Below are positions 10,197-19,860 of a DNA stretch of 64,000 nucleotides, in pieces. The DNA is taken from positions 59,502,538 to 59,566,537 of the forward strand of contig CM042157.1 of assembly GCA_023376005.1 (NCBI GenBank), in the 5' to 3' direction. The position numbers were made by a program, and so were the translations under genes. Below the pieces are notes generated by a model. The model searched no databases and was not told the DNA's origin. It saw only the letters and a list, made by a program, of their open reading frames with translations. Within the stretch, counting starts at the first letter, position 1. Each line of letters opens with the position of its first letter. The stretch is from Doryteuthis pealeii (taxonomy: Eukaryota > Mollusca > Cephalopoda > Myopsida > Loliginidae).

Positions 10197-10592
10197 GGTG
10201 CCGTTATAGTATGTGGCCTACCTTTTTGATTCTGTTATACTATGTGGCCTACCCAGTTTGAATGTGTCCTACCTCAGTAAGTATATTTATAGATATAAGT
10301 AGTAATCAATTTATTGAAACTAATTATTTTTCACATATATTCAATTTCAAGAAATGCAATTTAGTCATAAGCTGTATATAGTAATTAAGAATAATTAAAA
10401 ATAATTTATCCATAATTTACATACATCAGAGATCTATTTAATTCTAAAATATTCTAAAATTCTGAAATAGGGTTAGGGTTAGCAGTTATTGTTATAAGCT
10501 TATAATGCTTTTTATGGTAGACCACATGCTATAAGAAAGACATGATTTCGTAGGTCACATTCAAAAGGTAGGCCACTTACTATAATGGTACC
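10197..10592 (+). mobile_element. TIR element family F2 with TTAGGG core
   Basis: The element begins GGTGCCGTTATAGTATGTGG and ends with its inverted counterpart CCACTTACTATAATGGTACC. It has subterminal repeats of GTGGCCTACC and a short AGGGTTAGGGTTAG core near 10470. About 395 bases, no coding capacity: MITE-like. Copies: 11781-12095, 15306-15650 (truncated), 15025-15090 (very short) and 9616-9672 (end only). Confidence 0.85.
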
Positions 10593-10857
10593 AAATTTAT
10601 GATAGATTTCATTTTTACTTTCCATAGATGGCTTGTTTTTTTTAAGCTTGTTTAAACTAGGATCTATCAATTTTGACATTCGCAGACGTATTTTACAAAA
10701 TGAATTTAATATCCCCCCGATTGAAAAAAAAATTACCCCAAATCGGGGACTTATCCGATTTTAATGTTCAATGTTGATTTATCAATGAATGAATTCTATA
10801 AAACATCAGTTATTTTATTTAACAACTTTCTGATTTTTTCGGGTCATTTAATTTTGA

Positions 10858-11145
10858 GTTTTAAGAAAAATTGAATGCCCATCAAGAATGAATGAAACAA
10901 AAACGTCTTCAGCATAAAATAACCCAACAAGTGTTGACATGCAGTAAAAACCAACCAACCAACCAATTTCCTCATTAATGGCATTTCAATTCATTTCAAT
11001 GGGAAAAATTGATTTGATATATAAGGAAATCGATTAGTTGGTTGATTGGTTACATTCTACGGCATGTCAACCCTTGTTGGGTTATTTTATGCCGAAGACG
11101 TTTTGTTTTGTTTTATCCATTTTAATGGGTATTCAATTTTTTTAA
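10858..11145. mobile_element. fold-back element
   Basis: Inverted arms of about 115 bases: the left arm holds ATAACCCAACAAGTGTTGAC and the right arm its imperfect complement GTCAACCCTTGTTGGGTTAT. They flank a spacer of about 50 bases. The arms also resemble the motif 'GGTCATTTAATGCCG...' near 26080 and 57800, so this is probably an inverted pair of a dispersed repeat end. Confidence 0.8.
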
Positions 11146-11194
11146 GACTCAAATTTTTAAACACATTTCTTTAAATCTCATTCTTTCTATTTAA

Positions 11195-11460
11195 CCCATA
11201 GATGGGACCCTAACAGTAATTCCTCGTCAGAGTGGACCTGGGAGTAATGATGATGAAGGGTACTTCGGACTCCACAGAGCTCCGTAATTGGAACTTTACC
11301 ATTGGATGCAGTTTAACGTCATACACAGGACACGCTAATTTTAGTAAGCAACTATTTAGAAAAGGAGTCACCAAACTTTCCGATCATCGACCTCTTCGTG
11401 GAATCCATAATACTTCATCGACCTTCAGGAATGTGCAAATAAACAAACAAATGAATTAAT
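11195..11460. repeat. dispersed family D fragment
   Basis: Contains GGGACCCTAACAG, AGAGTGGACCTGGGAGTAAT and GATGCAGTTTAACGTCATAC, all found in family D copies at 25500-26015 and 27640-28115. The 75-codon frame across it is not conserved in those copies. Confidence 0.65.
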
Positions 11461-11679
11461 AGGCGGGCGTGCAACTTCCATTTGCACGAGCCGGGGAAAA
11501 CTGCATACCAAACGCTAAATGACTGCAGCTTTGCACCCCTCCCCCTTGTGAATATCAACTCTTGAAATATAGGGGCACGAAAAGGAAAAAGCTGTTTAGA
11601 GTTGCGGAAATCCTGAGTAATCTCCGAAATATTTAAACATCATTTTGGAATTCGAAAATTAAAACAAAGACGAAGATCT

Positions 11680-11770
11680 TTAACTTCTATATATGTATAA
11701 AAGAAAGATTCTATATACCAGTCTGTCAGTATGTTTGTTTGTACAACGACCGAGCGCACGGCCTTTTGTA
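11680..11770 (+). other. possible Helitron-like 5' end
   Basis: TCTATATATGTATAAAAGAA followed by CAGTCTGTCAGTATGTTTGT resembles the 5' termini of animal Helitrons (TCTATATATATAAAA...TCTGTCTGT). No 3' end or helicase is seen. Confidence 0.25.
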
Positions 11771-11780
11771 AAGAAAACTT

Positions 11781-12095
11781 GATGCCGTTATAGTATGTGC
11801 CCTACCTTTTTGATTCTGTTATAGCATGTGGCCAACCCAGTTTGAATGTGTCCTACCTCATTAAGAGTATATTTATAGATATAAGTAGTAGGCAATTTAT
11901 TGAAACTAATTATTTTTCACATATATTCAATTTCAAGAAATTCGGAGATCTATTTAATTCTAAAATATTCTATTCTGAAATAGGGTTAGGGTTAGGGTTA
12001 GCAGTTATTATTATAACCTTATAATATGCTTTTTATGGTAGGCCACATGCTATAAGAAAGACACGATTTCGTAGGCCACATACTATAATGGTACC
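11781..12095 (+). mobile_element. TIR element family F2 with TTAGGG core
   Basis: A shorter F2 copy with the same termini and body as 10197-10592. The core has about three AGGGTT units at 11980-12001. Internal sequence of about 75 bases present in the longer copy is missing between 11940 and 11950. Confidence 0.85.
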
Positions 12096-12227
12096 GAGAT
12101 GTCTTTAGAAAAGTGATTATTTAATAAATAGAAATATGAATTTAAAAAAGAAAGAAAAATAATAAAAAGGTGAAATTAAAATACAATGCTTAAAATTGTA
12201 ATTCTTATCCGTAGTTGTATGAGAGTC

Positions 12228-12545
12228 GATGGAGTAGTGTCCATTTTTTGTGGAATTACGTAGCCTGAGCGGTTTAGTATGGAGAATGAGCTGTTGCCCA
12301 GACAGCAAATCCCTCCCACACTGCCACTGTGATCCAAAGAAAAGGTAAGGAACCAATGCAGTTTGGTAGCGGTAGTATCGCAGGAGTTGCTGGGTAGCAC
12401 TGGATTTCAGCATCACACTACCTTAGGAACTCCGGCTTCTTATTTGTTTTCGGGGTTTATTCCCCTAGCCTTTTCTTGGGGATGGGGTAAAGCCGTTAGG
12501 TTGCGGAGATTTTGTGTCGGATTCGTTGGGTTACCTTGGTGGGTT
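12228..12545 (-). repeat. dispersed repeat family C copy
   Basis: Matches the family C unit in reverse orientation, including TAGTGTCCATTTTTTGTGGA and CCACTGTGATCCAAAG. Confidence 0.75.
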
Positions 12546-12951
12546 ACCGGTCAAGGCTAAAGAGACCCTTCTAACCCATTTGTGGATTTAAGTGAGTAGA
12601 ACGTTTATGTGAATAAGTACCCCAAATCTACTACTGCTCAGTTCATCTATAGGATATAACATTATTTGTAATAGATCACTAGTTTATAATTTTCTCTATC
12701 TAATTCATTGACACCCAGGATGATGGTCTGGGATATCAGACTCAATGATGAGACACGCTGATATATGTTCTTCTTACGATTGATATTTATAACTTTTCTG
12801 TATCTAAATAAAATAATAATCGTGTAATAGAAATTTAATAAGAAATTAAAAAATAAAGAAATTAAAAAAAACAACAACCGGACCGAACCCACCTTTCCCA
12901 TTAAAAGATAATCAAACAATTAAAGGTGATATTTCTTTGAATGATTGATGG

Positions 12952-13021
12952 TTACTATTATCTACATTATTCGGACTATTGAAGATGAGGACAATCGTCC
13001 GAATAATGCAGATAATAGTAA
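12952..13021. repeat. 25-bp-arm hairpin
   Basis: Arms 12952-12976 and 12997-13021 are inverted complements with one mismatch and a 20-base loop. Copies of AATTAAAGGTG flank it (about 12919 and 13020), which suggests a small inserted or duplicated unit. Confidence 0.8.
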
Positions 13022-13082
13022 TTAAAGGTGCATTTACATATATAATTCACGGATACTTTTCTCATATAGTCGTCGGAGAAGT

Positions 13083-13301
13083 CTAAAGTCAGTATCAGAC
13101 AAACAGCGAGGAAGTCTATCCCCTTTTCACTAATGCTAGAGAAAGGAGATTATTTCGGCATCTGAGGTGGAGCACCACACCTACCATCAACTCCTTTACT
13201 GCACAGATCCCTGTGCTACTCTACGCCGAGTTGGCGAAGGCCGGTATCGAACCAGAAACCTTAAAGTTCTTAGTTGAACACTTTACCGACTGAGCTACCC
13301 C
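13083..13301 (-). mobile_element. tRNA-derived SINE, family A
   Basis: Same body and head as the copy at 7948, with the A-box-like GTAGCTCAGTCGGTAAAG on the minus strand near the right end. Confidence 0.8.
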
Positions 13302-13620
13302 TGGTGAATTAGTTATGTTTTGGTAATTTAATATTCAATTAATTTATTAAGAGCGAATGGAGATTAGATTTGGTTATAAGGGATTTATCAAGTAAAAAGT
13401 TTGAGAAGTCCTGTGCTAGACATTTTTTGAATTGCAAATTTAAGTGTAGCTTCCCACGTTTAAAAAAATAGAGGCCCCATGTTGTATTTTGTTGTGCGTG
13501 GGAAGACGAATAGATACCGTCACTCTAGCTGCTTGGGTGCAGCTAAACCCACTGGAGTGCATGTCGGAAGATACATCATCGGCCAGGGAAGAAAACAACG
13601 GAAGAGGATTTATTTCTCTT

Positions 13621-13651
<31 letters not shown>

Positions 13652-13859
13652 CTTAAAAAAATTAATGTCTTTTGGGACGTTTTAGACAATAATGGGTTTT
13701 GTTTTTCTTCGACAAAAAAGGTAAATAGCTTTTTCGTTCATACTGCATTGCTTTCCATGAAAGGCACCGCCCTATCGGCGAGGCTTAGAATATACCCTGC
13801 ATCCTCTGTATCCCCTGTAGAGTCGGAGGACCCCCTTTAAAAAAGGGCGTGTCCTGAGT

Positions 13860-14310
13860 ATGACTAAACTTCATATACCCGCCATCATCTTCCAGAGGCG
13901 CCTGCGTTGGCTTGGCCACGTCAGAAGGATGGACAAAGGCCGCATCCCCAAAGAACTACTCTATGGCGAATTAGCGGAGGGGACCCGACCAGTAGGGAGA
14001 CCACGTCTGCGCTTTAAAGATGTCTGTAAGAGAAAGATGAAGACATGCCACATTAACACCAACACATGGAGACACTGCAGAAGACAGTGCGACCTGGCGA
14101 CTTCTCGTCAGACAAGGAACGAAAAAGAGTGAACAAGAGGAAAGTAGCCGCCACGGAAAAGAGAGCCAAAATGAAGGAGAGACAACAGCAACCACAGCAA
14201 GCATCACTGTTTGTTTGCAGTCACTGCTCCTGAAACTGTCATTCAAAAATTGGTCAATTCAGCCACTCATGCAGTTGCAGATAAAAGAAGAACACTACGC
14301 CATCGTCTTC
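13860..14310 (+). pseudogene. LINE reverse-transcriptase C-terminal remnant
   Basis: The frame 13860-14132 contains RRLRWLGHVRRMDKGRIPKE, then LLYGELAEGTRP and GRPRLRFKDVCKRKM. This is the hallmark tail of many invertebrate non-LTR retrotransposon ORF2 proteins (LRWLGHV.RM...RIPK.LLYGEL..G.R..GRP.LRFKDVCKRD.K). After a shift, another frame at about 14190-14275 reads FVCSHCS, stop, NCHSKIGQFSHS, a degraded C-terminal Cys/His finger of the usual form C..C.R.CHS.IGL.SH. The full protein would perform target-primed reverse transcription. Only the last 150 or so codons survive, with at least one frameshift and one stop. Confidence 0.85.
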
Positions 14311-14317
14311 ACCAACT

Positions 14318-14395
14318 GGACATTTGGTGAGTGTGGAGTATCCCTTCATTGCTATTACTACCATGCCCACTCTGACTGGGAATGGCAGTAGCTAA
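14318..14395 (+). repeat. dispersed family D fragment
   Basis: GTGAGTGTGGAGTATCCCTT and ATTGCTATTACTACCATG match the end of family D copies. Confidence 0.5.
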
Positions 14396-14663
14396 ATTGG
14401 GGGTAAATATGTTTAAAAATTATTCGTATTCGATAGAAATACTTGATATCATTATTTTAAATTTTCGGTCTATTGTCCTCACTTTATTGTGGTATGTAAA
14501 ATCACAATGTTTTGGCTGCTATATCCCCCCGGACGAAACCTTGTCATTTTACATACTTCAAGAAAGATGAGAATAACAGTCCGAAAAATCAAAATAATAC
14601 ATATCAAGTCTCATCTAAAAAAAATCAGCCAAATAATACTTAATGTCATATACGTAAAAGTAA

Positions 14664-14898
14664 AGTGGCTTATTGTCGGTATCAGACGAACAGCGAGGGA
14701 GTCTATCCTCTTTTCATTAGCCCTAGACCAGGGATCTTGTTTTTGTATCTGAGTTAGAATGTCTCACCTACCAGCAGCTTCTCATTTTACCTCACAGATA
14801 CATGTGCTACTCATACACTGAGTCGGCAAAGGGCGGTATCGAACCTGGAACCGGGTGATTTCTAGGTAGAAGATCTAACGACTAAGCTAAACGGGTCC
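14664..14898 (-). mobile_element. tRNA-derived SINE, family A
   Basis: Same family as 7948-8177. The head on the minus strand has degraded A and B boxes (the right end reads GACTAAGCTAAACGGGTCC on the plus strand). Confidence 0.8.
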
Positions 14899-15024
14899 AC
14901 TCTAAACCGTATTTGTAGTTAGGGTCCCACTCCTTTGGTCAAATACGTGGGAGATTTTTTAAAAATTATCCGTGGTTTTATGAAAGTCGAGCTTATCGTG
15001 GATGATTTGATAGGAAGAACCATG

Positions 15025-15090
15025 GGTTCCATTATAGTATGTGGCCTACGAAATCATCTCTCTTATAGTATGTGGTCTACCATAAAAAGC
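15025..15090. mobile_element. short family F2 derivative
   Basis: GGTTCCATTATAGTATGTGG and TATAGTATGTGGTCTACC lie about 40 bases apart. This is an internally deleted F2 copy, or two ends only. Confidence 0.6.
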
Positions 15091-15305
15091 GGGCTCCATG
15101 AAAGTTTTATGAGAGGCAAACATTATTCCAGTTGGTAATTATACCTGTCCTAAACAAAATGGTGCTAATTTTTGACTCACCCTCGTAATTAAATTTTAAT
15201 ATAATTCATTAACAATCTGTTACCACTGATAAGAATTTTAAGCATTGTATTTTAATTTCACCTTTTCATCATTTTTCTTTCTCTTTTAAAAACATATTTC
15301 TATTC

Positions 15306-15650
15306 GGTACCATTATAGTATGTGGACTACCTTTTGAATGTGGCCTACGAAATCATGTCTCTCTCATATTATGTGGCCTACCATAAAAAGCATATTATAA
15401 AGTTATAATAATCACTGCTAACCCTAACCCATAACTCTAACCCTATTTCAGAATTTTAGAATTAAATAGATCTCCGATTCATGTAAATTATGGTCAAATT
15501 CTTTTTTAATTATTCTTAATTACTATATACAGCTTATGAGTGAATTGTATTTCTTTAAATTGAATATATGGGAAAAATAATTAGTTTCAATAAATTGCCT
15601 ACTACTTACATCTATAAATATACTACTTATATTTATAAATATACTCTTAC
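15306..15650 (-). mobile_element. TIR element family F2, truncated at right
   Basis: Opens with GGTACCATTATAGTATGTGG and carries a CTAACCCTAACCC core at about 15418. It then follows the F2 body in reverse up to the TATAAATATACTCTTA block. The opposite TIR is missing and a PLE endonuclease frame abuts directly. Confidence 0.8.
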
Positions 15651-16118
15651 AACAACCCCCACAGCGCAAACATCATCTACTATATCTACTACACTAAGTG
15701 CAAAAACAGTGGATATGTAGGGGGAACACAAACACCTTTTAGATTCAGATTAAACAACCATAAATCTACAATAAAACTAAAATTTGAACAAGGTAGCATT
15801 GCACAACATTTCAAAAAACCACTGCACAACCTGGAAAACCTGAAGTGCATTTTAATTGGTCAAGGTTTTACATCCACACAAACACGCAAACATACTGAAA
15901 TTAAATGGGTAACACGCCTACGCACACATACACACGGATTGAATGCAGACTTAGGATTTCTTTACCAAACTTACTACCACCACAACCACCACCTCAGCGG
16001 TAGTCACAAAGAGCGATCAAGACGAACAGCGATGACAACTAAAAACAAACCAATTAATAAACCGATACATAAAACAAACACACGAGTAGCAGCAGCAAAG
16101 AAGAAAGGAGGTCACTAA
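15639..16118 (+). CDS. Penelope-like element GIY-YIG endonuclease fragment
   Basis: An uninterrupted frame of 159 codons without an early ATG, preceded by a stop at 15636-15638 and ended by TAA at 16116-16118. Residues about 8-25 read ANIIYYIYYTKCKNSGYVGG, the GIY-YIG core followed by T. Downstream are RFRLNNHKS, AQHFKKPLHN, an EIKWVTRL segment (E then W in the position of the catalytic-glutamate region) and HTHGLNADLG, ending in a basic tail. This order fits the endonuclease domain of Penelope-like retroelements, which nicks DNA for priming. The RT domain is missing: the left neighbour is the truncated F2 element. The frame is intact, so it may be young. An isolated domain could be a relic or the 3' end of a 5'-truncated insertion. 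Confidence 0.8.
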   Translation: MYSYNNPHSANIIYYIYYTKCKNSGYVGGTQTPFRFRLNNHKSTIKLKFEQGSIAQHFKKPLHNLENLKCILIGQGFTSTQTRKHTEIKWVTRLRTHTHGLNADLGFLYQTYYHHNHHLSGSHKERSRRTAMTTKNKPINKPIHKTNTRVAAAKKKGGH

Positions 16119-16364
16119 AGCGACCGCTCACACACCACCCAACGAAGTCACAACAAATGATACTGCCAGCACTATCAACACCAACAAAACGAGCATATAA
16201 AAGACACCAGGACAACCAAACCGGTCAGTCTACATTCCGATAAAGAGGCGCAAGCGGCCCCGAAAATTCAACGAAATAAAACGAAACTTAACATTAAAAA
16301 ACTGATTTTAAAAAAACTTATATTTCATACCTAATGCTTCATACCAAATCCCAAACAATATATA
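16119..16364 (+). other. probable PLE 3' untranslated region
   Basis: A-rich, C-containing sequence with AACAAAACGAGCATATAAAA, following the endonuclease stop codon. It has no reading frame. Assignment is by position only. Confidence 0.35.
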
Positions 16365-16550
16365 TTATAAACAGATATATATATTTTTCAGGAATGTGTT
16401 ATTGAATAACATGGAGTACTCCTTCGTTTTTTGGATCTGTATTTTTTCCAGTCGTCTGGCGATCTTTCTGGTGTTTGGATCCAATTGATATAGAATATTT
16501 CCCATACTGTTATCCCGAGCGCTTTCGACTGTTTCGCCAGTCGTCATCAT
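16365..16550 (-). CDS. small open frame of unknown function beside a hammerhead-like motif
   Basis: A 61-codon minus-strand frame beginning MMTTGETVESARDNSMGNIL and containing RKIARRLEKIQIQKTKEYSM. It is basic, with no domain I can name. Its first codons overlap the hammerhead-like structure at 16501-16556, so it may be transcribed PLE leader sequence rather than a protein. It points toward the PLE endonuclease frame from the opposite strand, so it probably belongs to a second PLE copy in inverted orientation. Confidence 0.35.
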   Translation of the reverse strand: MMTTGETVESARDNSMGNILYQLDPNTRKIARRLEKIQIQKTKEYSMLFNNTFLKNIYICL

Positions 16551-16556
16551 GGGGTA
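16501..16556 (-). ncRNA. hammerhead-ribozyme-like motif
   Basis: On the minus strand: CCCA, TGATGA, a stem CGACTG/CAGTCG around a GCGAAA loop, GAAA (the G shared with the stem end), a GC-rich turn, then GTA and TGGG. CCCA and TGGG could form helix I, CGACTG/CAGTCG is helix II, and TGATGA/GAAA are the core strands, with the first core C replaced by A. PLEs are known to carry minimal type I hammerheads, and a PLE endonuclease frame is 400 bases away. Confidence 0.45.
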
Positions 16557-16867
16557 TAAAAGTTGGTTTTAGTTCATTTTTTTAGTTCTTTTATTAAATT
16601 TGGACAGCCTATTATTTTTTTATGAAGGGGGTGTAAGTTAAGTGTGTTAGTTATTAAAGATATTTAATATGTTGTATCCAACTTTAAATGCTATTTTATT
16701 GATGTTAGTTTTTAAAAAATATTTTTATGCATATTGCTTCAAGGATCTGTAGGCGTTTCTTATTATTATTATTTTTGTAGATAATTTTAGCGTTTTCGGT
16801 TAGAATTTTCCTAATATCAGGAGAGGTGGATTTTTCTGGGTGTTTTTTTTAATTAAGTGTTGTTTTA

Positions 16868-16868
16868 T

Positions 16869-16925
<57 letters not shown>
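16868..16925. repeat. (TA)n microsatellite
   Basis: A TA dinucleotide run. Confidence 0.95.
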
Positions 16926-16929
<4 letters not shown>

Positions 16930-16984
16930 TTGATCACGGTGTTCAGTTGTCAAATTATCCTACATATCCCATTAACCTTGTCTA

Positions 16985-17045
16985 TTCTGACCCAGAGTGG
17001 TAGTACCTGTTAGGGTCCCATCTATGGGTTAAATAGATGTAAAAA
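16985..17045 (+). repeat. family D terminal fragment
   Basis: CTGACCCAGAGTGGTAGTAC followed by GTTAGGGTCCCATCTATGGG and TTAAATAGA matches the end of family D copies such as 25950-26015. Confidence 0.6.
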
Positions 17046-18140
17046 TGAGTATCAGAAAATGTGTAATAAAGAAGAGGAAATGCTGGTCCCTGCCCTGTTT
17101 GATTCATTAAGATTAATTATAAAATAGTTAAAACGCAATCAGAACAGATTTTAAAAAAAGGATTAAAAGTTTCAAGGAAATACAAGAGATAGGGAAAGAA
17201 GTCGAGTGGGGATAACAGTGAGAACGAAAGAAAAAATGTAAATGAAAAAAATCATTTCAAGTGGTTGGCAAAAAGAAAAAAATTAATAAATAAAACAAAA
17301 TAAAATAAAATGAAATAGATGAAAAAAATAAATGAATAAATAAAATAAAATAAAACAGGTTAATCCGATATTTGTTTACGGGCATCCATAATAAATACCG
17401 GCTTTGCCTACGGAAGTGGTGAGCACCTGCTGTCACCGACCTGCTTAAATAAACTGGCTGAACCTTGGTTTCCGGTGATATAGCAAATGTACGGAAGACC
17501 AATTGTGCCAAAATTTACACCCTTATACAACAGCCTTTATAATACAGCACTCTTGAACATTCTCGACCGTTTCACTTTTATTTTCTTCTTTTTGTAAGCA
17601 GTGTTCAGTAAATTGTTATACCTTGAAAAATAAAACCATGAAGCGATAGACGGGTGTGAAAAATTCCGTACACTAGACAAACTTATAAAGGAAAATTTGT
17701 ACCGACTATTTTTTTAAAAGAAAAATACTGTAATTGGTAGGCCTGGTATGATTATAGGGATTGGGGAAAGCTTTTTTTAAGGCGAAAGTATAATACGAGG
17801 TAGATTGACCAAACAACTGTAGTTTTTCGTAGAGATATGCCGCGAGATAAGACAAAAAAAAACACTATGATATTCAAGCAGATGTGCTAGATTAATATTT
17901 TTGAGAATTTTTGTGGCGAAAGAAAAACAAAGAAAGTAACACTTTCAATCAAATTCTTAATGATATATAGTTGACTCATAATAAAGCATTTTTCAAAACC
18001 ATCTATCGCTTAAAGGTCTTTTTTTTAATGTATGACAATTTACTGGACACCGCTCCAAAGTAATAAAATGAAAGTGAGTTGGAGTTTTGAGTTTTGTTTA
18101 ACGCCATATCAAACTCTGTGGGTCATTTAATGCCAAAAAG
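17046..18140. other. no recognisable feature
   Basis: AT-rich sequence with A-rich AAATAAAATA repeats at 17280-17360. The 84-codon minus-strand frame starting at 17511 ends in low-complexity Phe/Leu and has no motif. The right end (18090-18140) carries a family D-like GGTCATTTAATGCC motif into which the solo LTR inserted. Confidence 0.45.
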
Positions 18141-18145
18141 GTTAT

Positions 18146-18457
18146 TGTTGTAAAGGGAAGTAACCGGATAATCCCTCACGTATGCAAATGAGTACGTATA
18201 AAAGAACAACACGAAGATTAGCTCAGTGTGATGTGAGGTGATCTCCACCCACGAAGGTTGTTTTCGTATTCTCGGATGTAAACCCACGTGCTACAACTCT
18301 TCAGGAGATAAGTAATCTTTACCAATCCTCTTTTACGCTCAGAGACTTTTTACCTTGCCGATCGAGAGCCATTTTGGTTATTTGTATTCATTGTAATAAT
18401 AAACTATTATTACAACCACTCGCAATCTTCTCGTTAATGTATTTCTAATACATAACA
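18146..18457 (+). mobile_element. solo LTR with 5-bp target duplication
   Basis: A 312-base unit starts TGTTGTAAAGGG and ends ATACATAACA (TG...CA). Perfect direct repeats GTTAT flank it at 18141-18145 and 18458-18462. A TATA-like GTATAAAAG lies at about 18189-18197 and AATAATAAA at about 18393-18401, placed as expected for a U3 promoter and an R/U5 polyadenylation signal. These are the features of an LTR left by recombination between the two LTRs of a full retrotransposon. A 5-bp duplication suits Ty3/Gypsy or BEL types, but the superfamily cannot be fixed without internal sequence. Strand is inferred from the TATA box and poly(A) signal. Confidence 0.85.
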
Positions 18458-18469
18458 GTTATGTAGTTT

Positions 18470-18804
18470 TTTTTATATGGGTTTCGGCCTTTAGAGTATG
18501 AGTATTTATGGTGGTATTCGGTTATGTTAGGTCAGTTTTTGGTGAAAGAATCGGTTTGGTCAGATCTTGTTGAAAAGGTTGCTTCTTTTTTTTTTATATA
18601 TATAAAATTTAAGATGTCTTCTGGTTTGATATTTTCGAAGAGGTCTTTTAAGTTGTTTATCCGGTAATATTTAGTGCGGGTTTGTCTGAGACTGTTACAG
18701 TTTACGAGAAGGTGTTTAACAGTGAGCAGTACCTTGCATGTTGAGCATACTGTAACATCCTCCCTTTTTAAAATGTGAGAATGGTCAAGAAAGTTCAAGT
18801 GTGT
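18470..18804 (-). pseudogene. LINE C-terminal (RNase H tail-type) remnant
   Basis: The minus-strand frame from about 18804 to 18532 reads THLNFLDHSHILKREDVTVC, then STCKVLLTVKHLLVNCN, RTKYYRINNLKDLFENIKPE and DILNFIYIKKKEA. This is the typical end of I/Jockey-like LINE ORF2 proteins in arthropods and molluscs (TH.HLLKRE.PPVC..C.VPLTVKHIL.EC, RTKYY...LKDLFE...P..ILNFIKEI). The C..C...H...C cluster is intact. No upstream RT or RNase H is present in this frame, so it is a 5'-truncated copy. The region 18470-18531 would be its 3' untranslated end. Confidence 0.85.
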
Positions 18805-19149
18805 TCAAATTTGAGATCTGTTGCTTGAGTAGATTAAGATTTATGGGAAAAAAGTCTGTTCGCTGGAAACAAAAAATACACGATCAAAAAAATACCCCGC
18901 CTCACCTTTTGGTCTGTAACTTCTTTTCCATTCGGATTTATGATAGAAGATTAGTACCATCGTTATCCAGATATAATTAATTATCTTTCCAACGATACCA
19001 AAATTCAAAACATTTATAAGATTTTTTTGTGATTTTATTTTGAGAAAATAGTAAAATTCTGGTTTATACTACGTCATCAATTATGACATTATGACGTCAT
19101 TATTTATGAAGTCATCGAACATGAAGTATTTTTTAGATTTCTTTATTTT

Positions 19150-19460
19150 TTGTCTGGCAAGAGACAGATTCGTCGTCTCCGGCTGCGATTTAAGGATGTC
19201 TGCAAATATGATCTCGTGTTTTGGCATTATCAACAGCAGGGAAAAAGACCGTCCTCGGTGGTGACAGGCTCTCCGTGGCGTACTAGTCATGTTTGAAGTC
19301 ACCTTGGCGCAACACCATGAAGAGCCCAGAAAAAAGTAACGCCAACAGGGTACCGGCACACCAACATCTTCAGGGATAACCTTCACATGCGACATCTGTG
19401 GTCGAGGCTGTTTTTCGAACATTGGAGTTCACAGTCACAGATGGCACTGTAAATTAAGGG
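19150..19460 (+). pseudogene. LINE C-terminal Cys/His finger remnant
   Basis: In pieces on the plus strand: RLRFKDVCKYDL near 19175, then after a frameshift and an in-frame stop GTPTSSGITFTCDICGRGCF, then SNIGVHSHRWHC ending about 19430. The LRFKDVCKRD and C..CGR.C.S.IG..SH..HC motifs are shared with the LINE tail at 13860-14310, but the sequences differ, so this is a separate, more decayed member of the same broad class. Confidence 0.8.
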
Positions 19461-19644
19461 GCACGAGAAAAATATATAGTGTTCCGAGACTGCAATGTCG
19501 ATGATCAGTTTAGGCCAGCCTGACGACTTATTTTTACTTTTTATTTCTCTCTATAAAAAAAAAAGGATTCTGTAGTTATTTACTGACATCCCACCATGTC
19601 AGTTAAACACAAGGATCGATTAACGCGGGGAGCCACACACGAAC

Positions 19645-19860
19645 TATAGTTCATGCATGGCCAGTACTGAAAGTTGTGTGTATCTCCTCGGCATTCCATT
19701 TTTGTGGAGCCTCAAGCACTGGGCAATAAACCCAGTACTACTCCTTCAAATTGAGGGGCAGCTGTTTCCTGGGCGAGCACCCCCCCCCCCACCGGATTAC
19801 GCTGATCTTCCCGGTCCAAAAGCCGAAGCCACTGGACGCAGGGCCCAAAGGTCAGGTAAG
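19645..19860 (+). repeat. dispersed repeat family E copy
   Basis: Shares TCGGCATTCC, CACTGGGCAATAAACCCAG and CCGGTCCAAAAGCCGAAG blocks with copies at 22045-22320, 28790-29165, 46235-46620, 54775-55095 and 62245-62535. No coding signal; class unknown. Confidence 0.7.
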
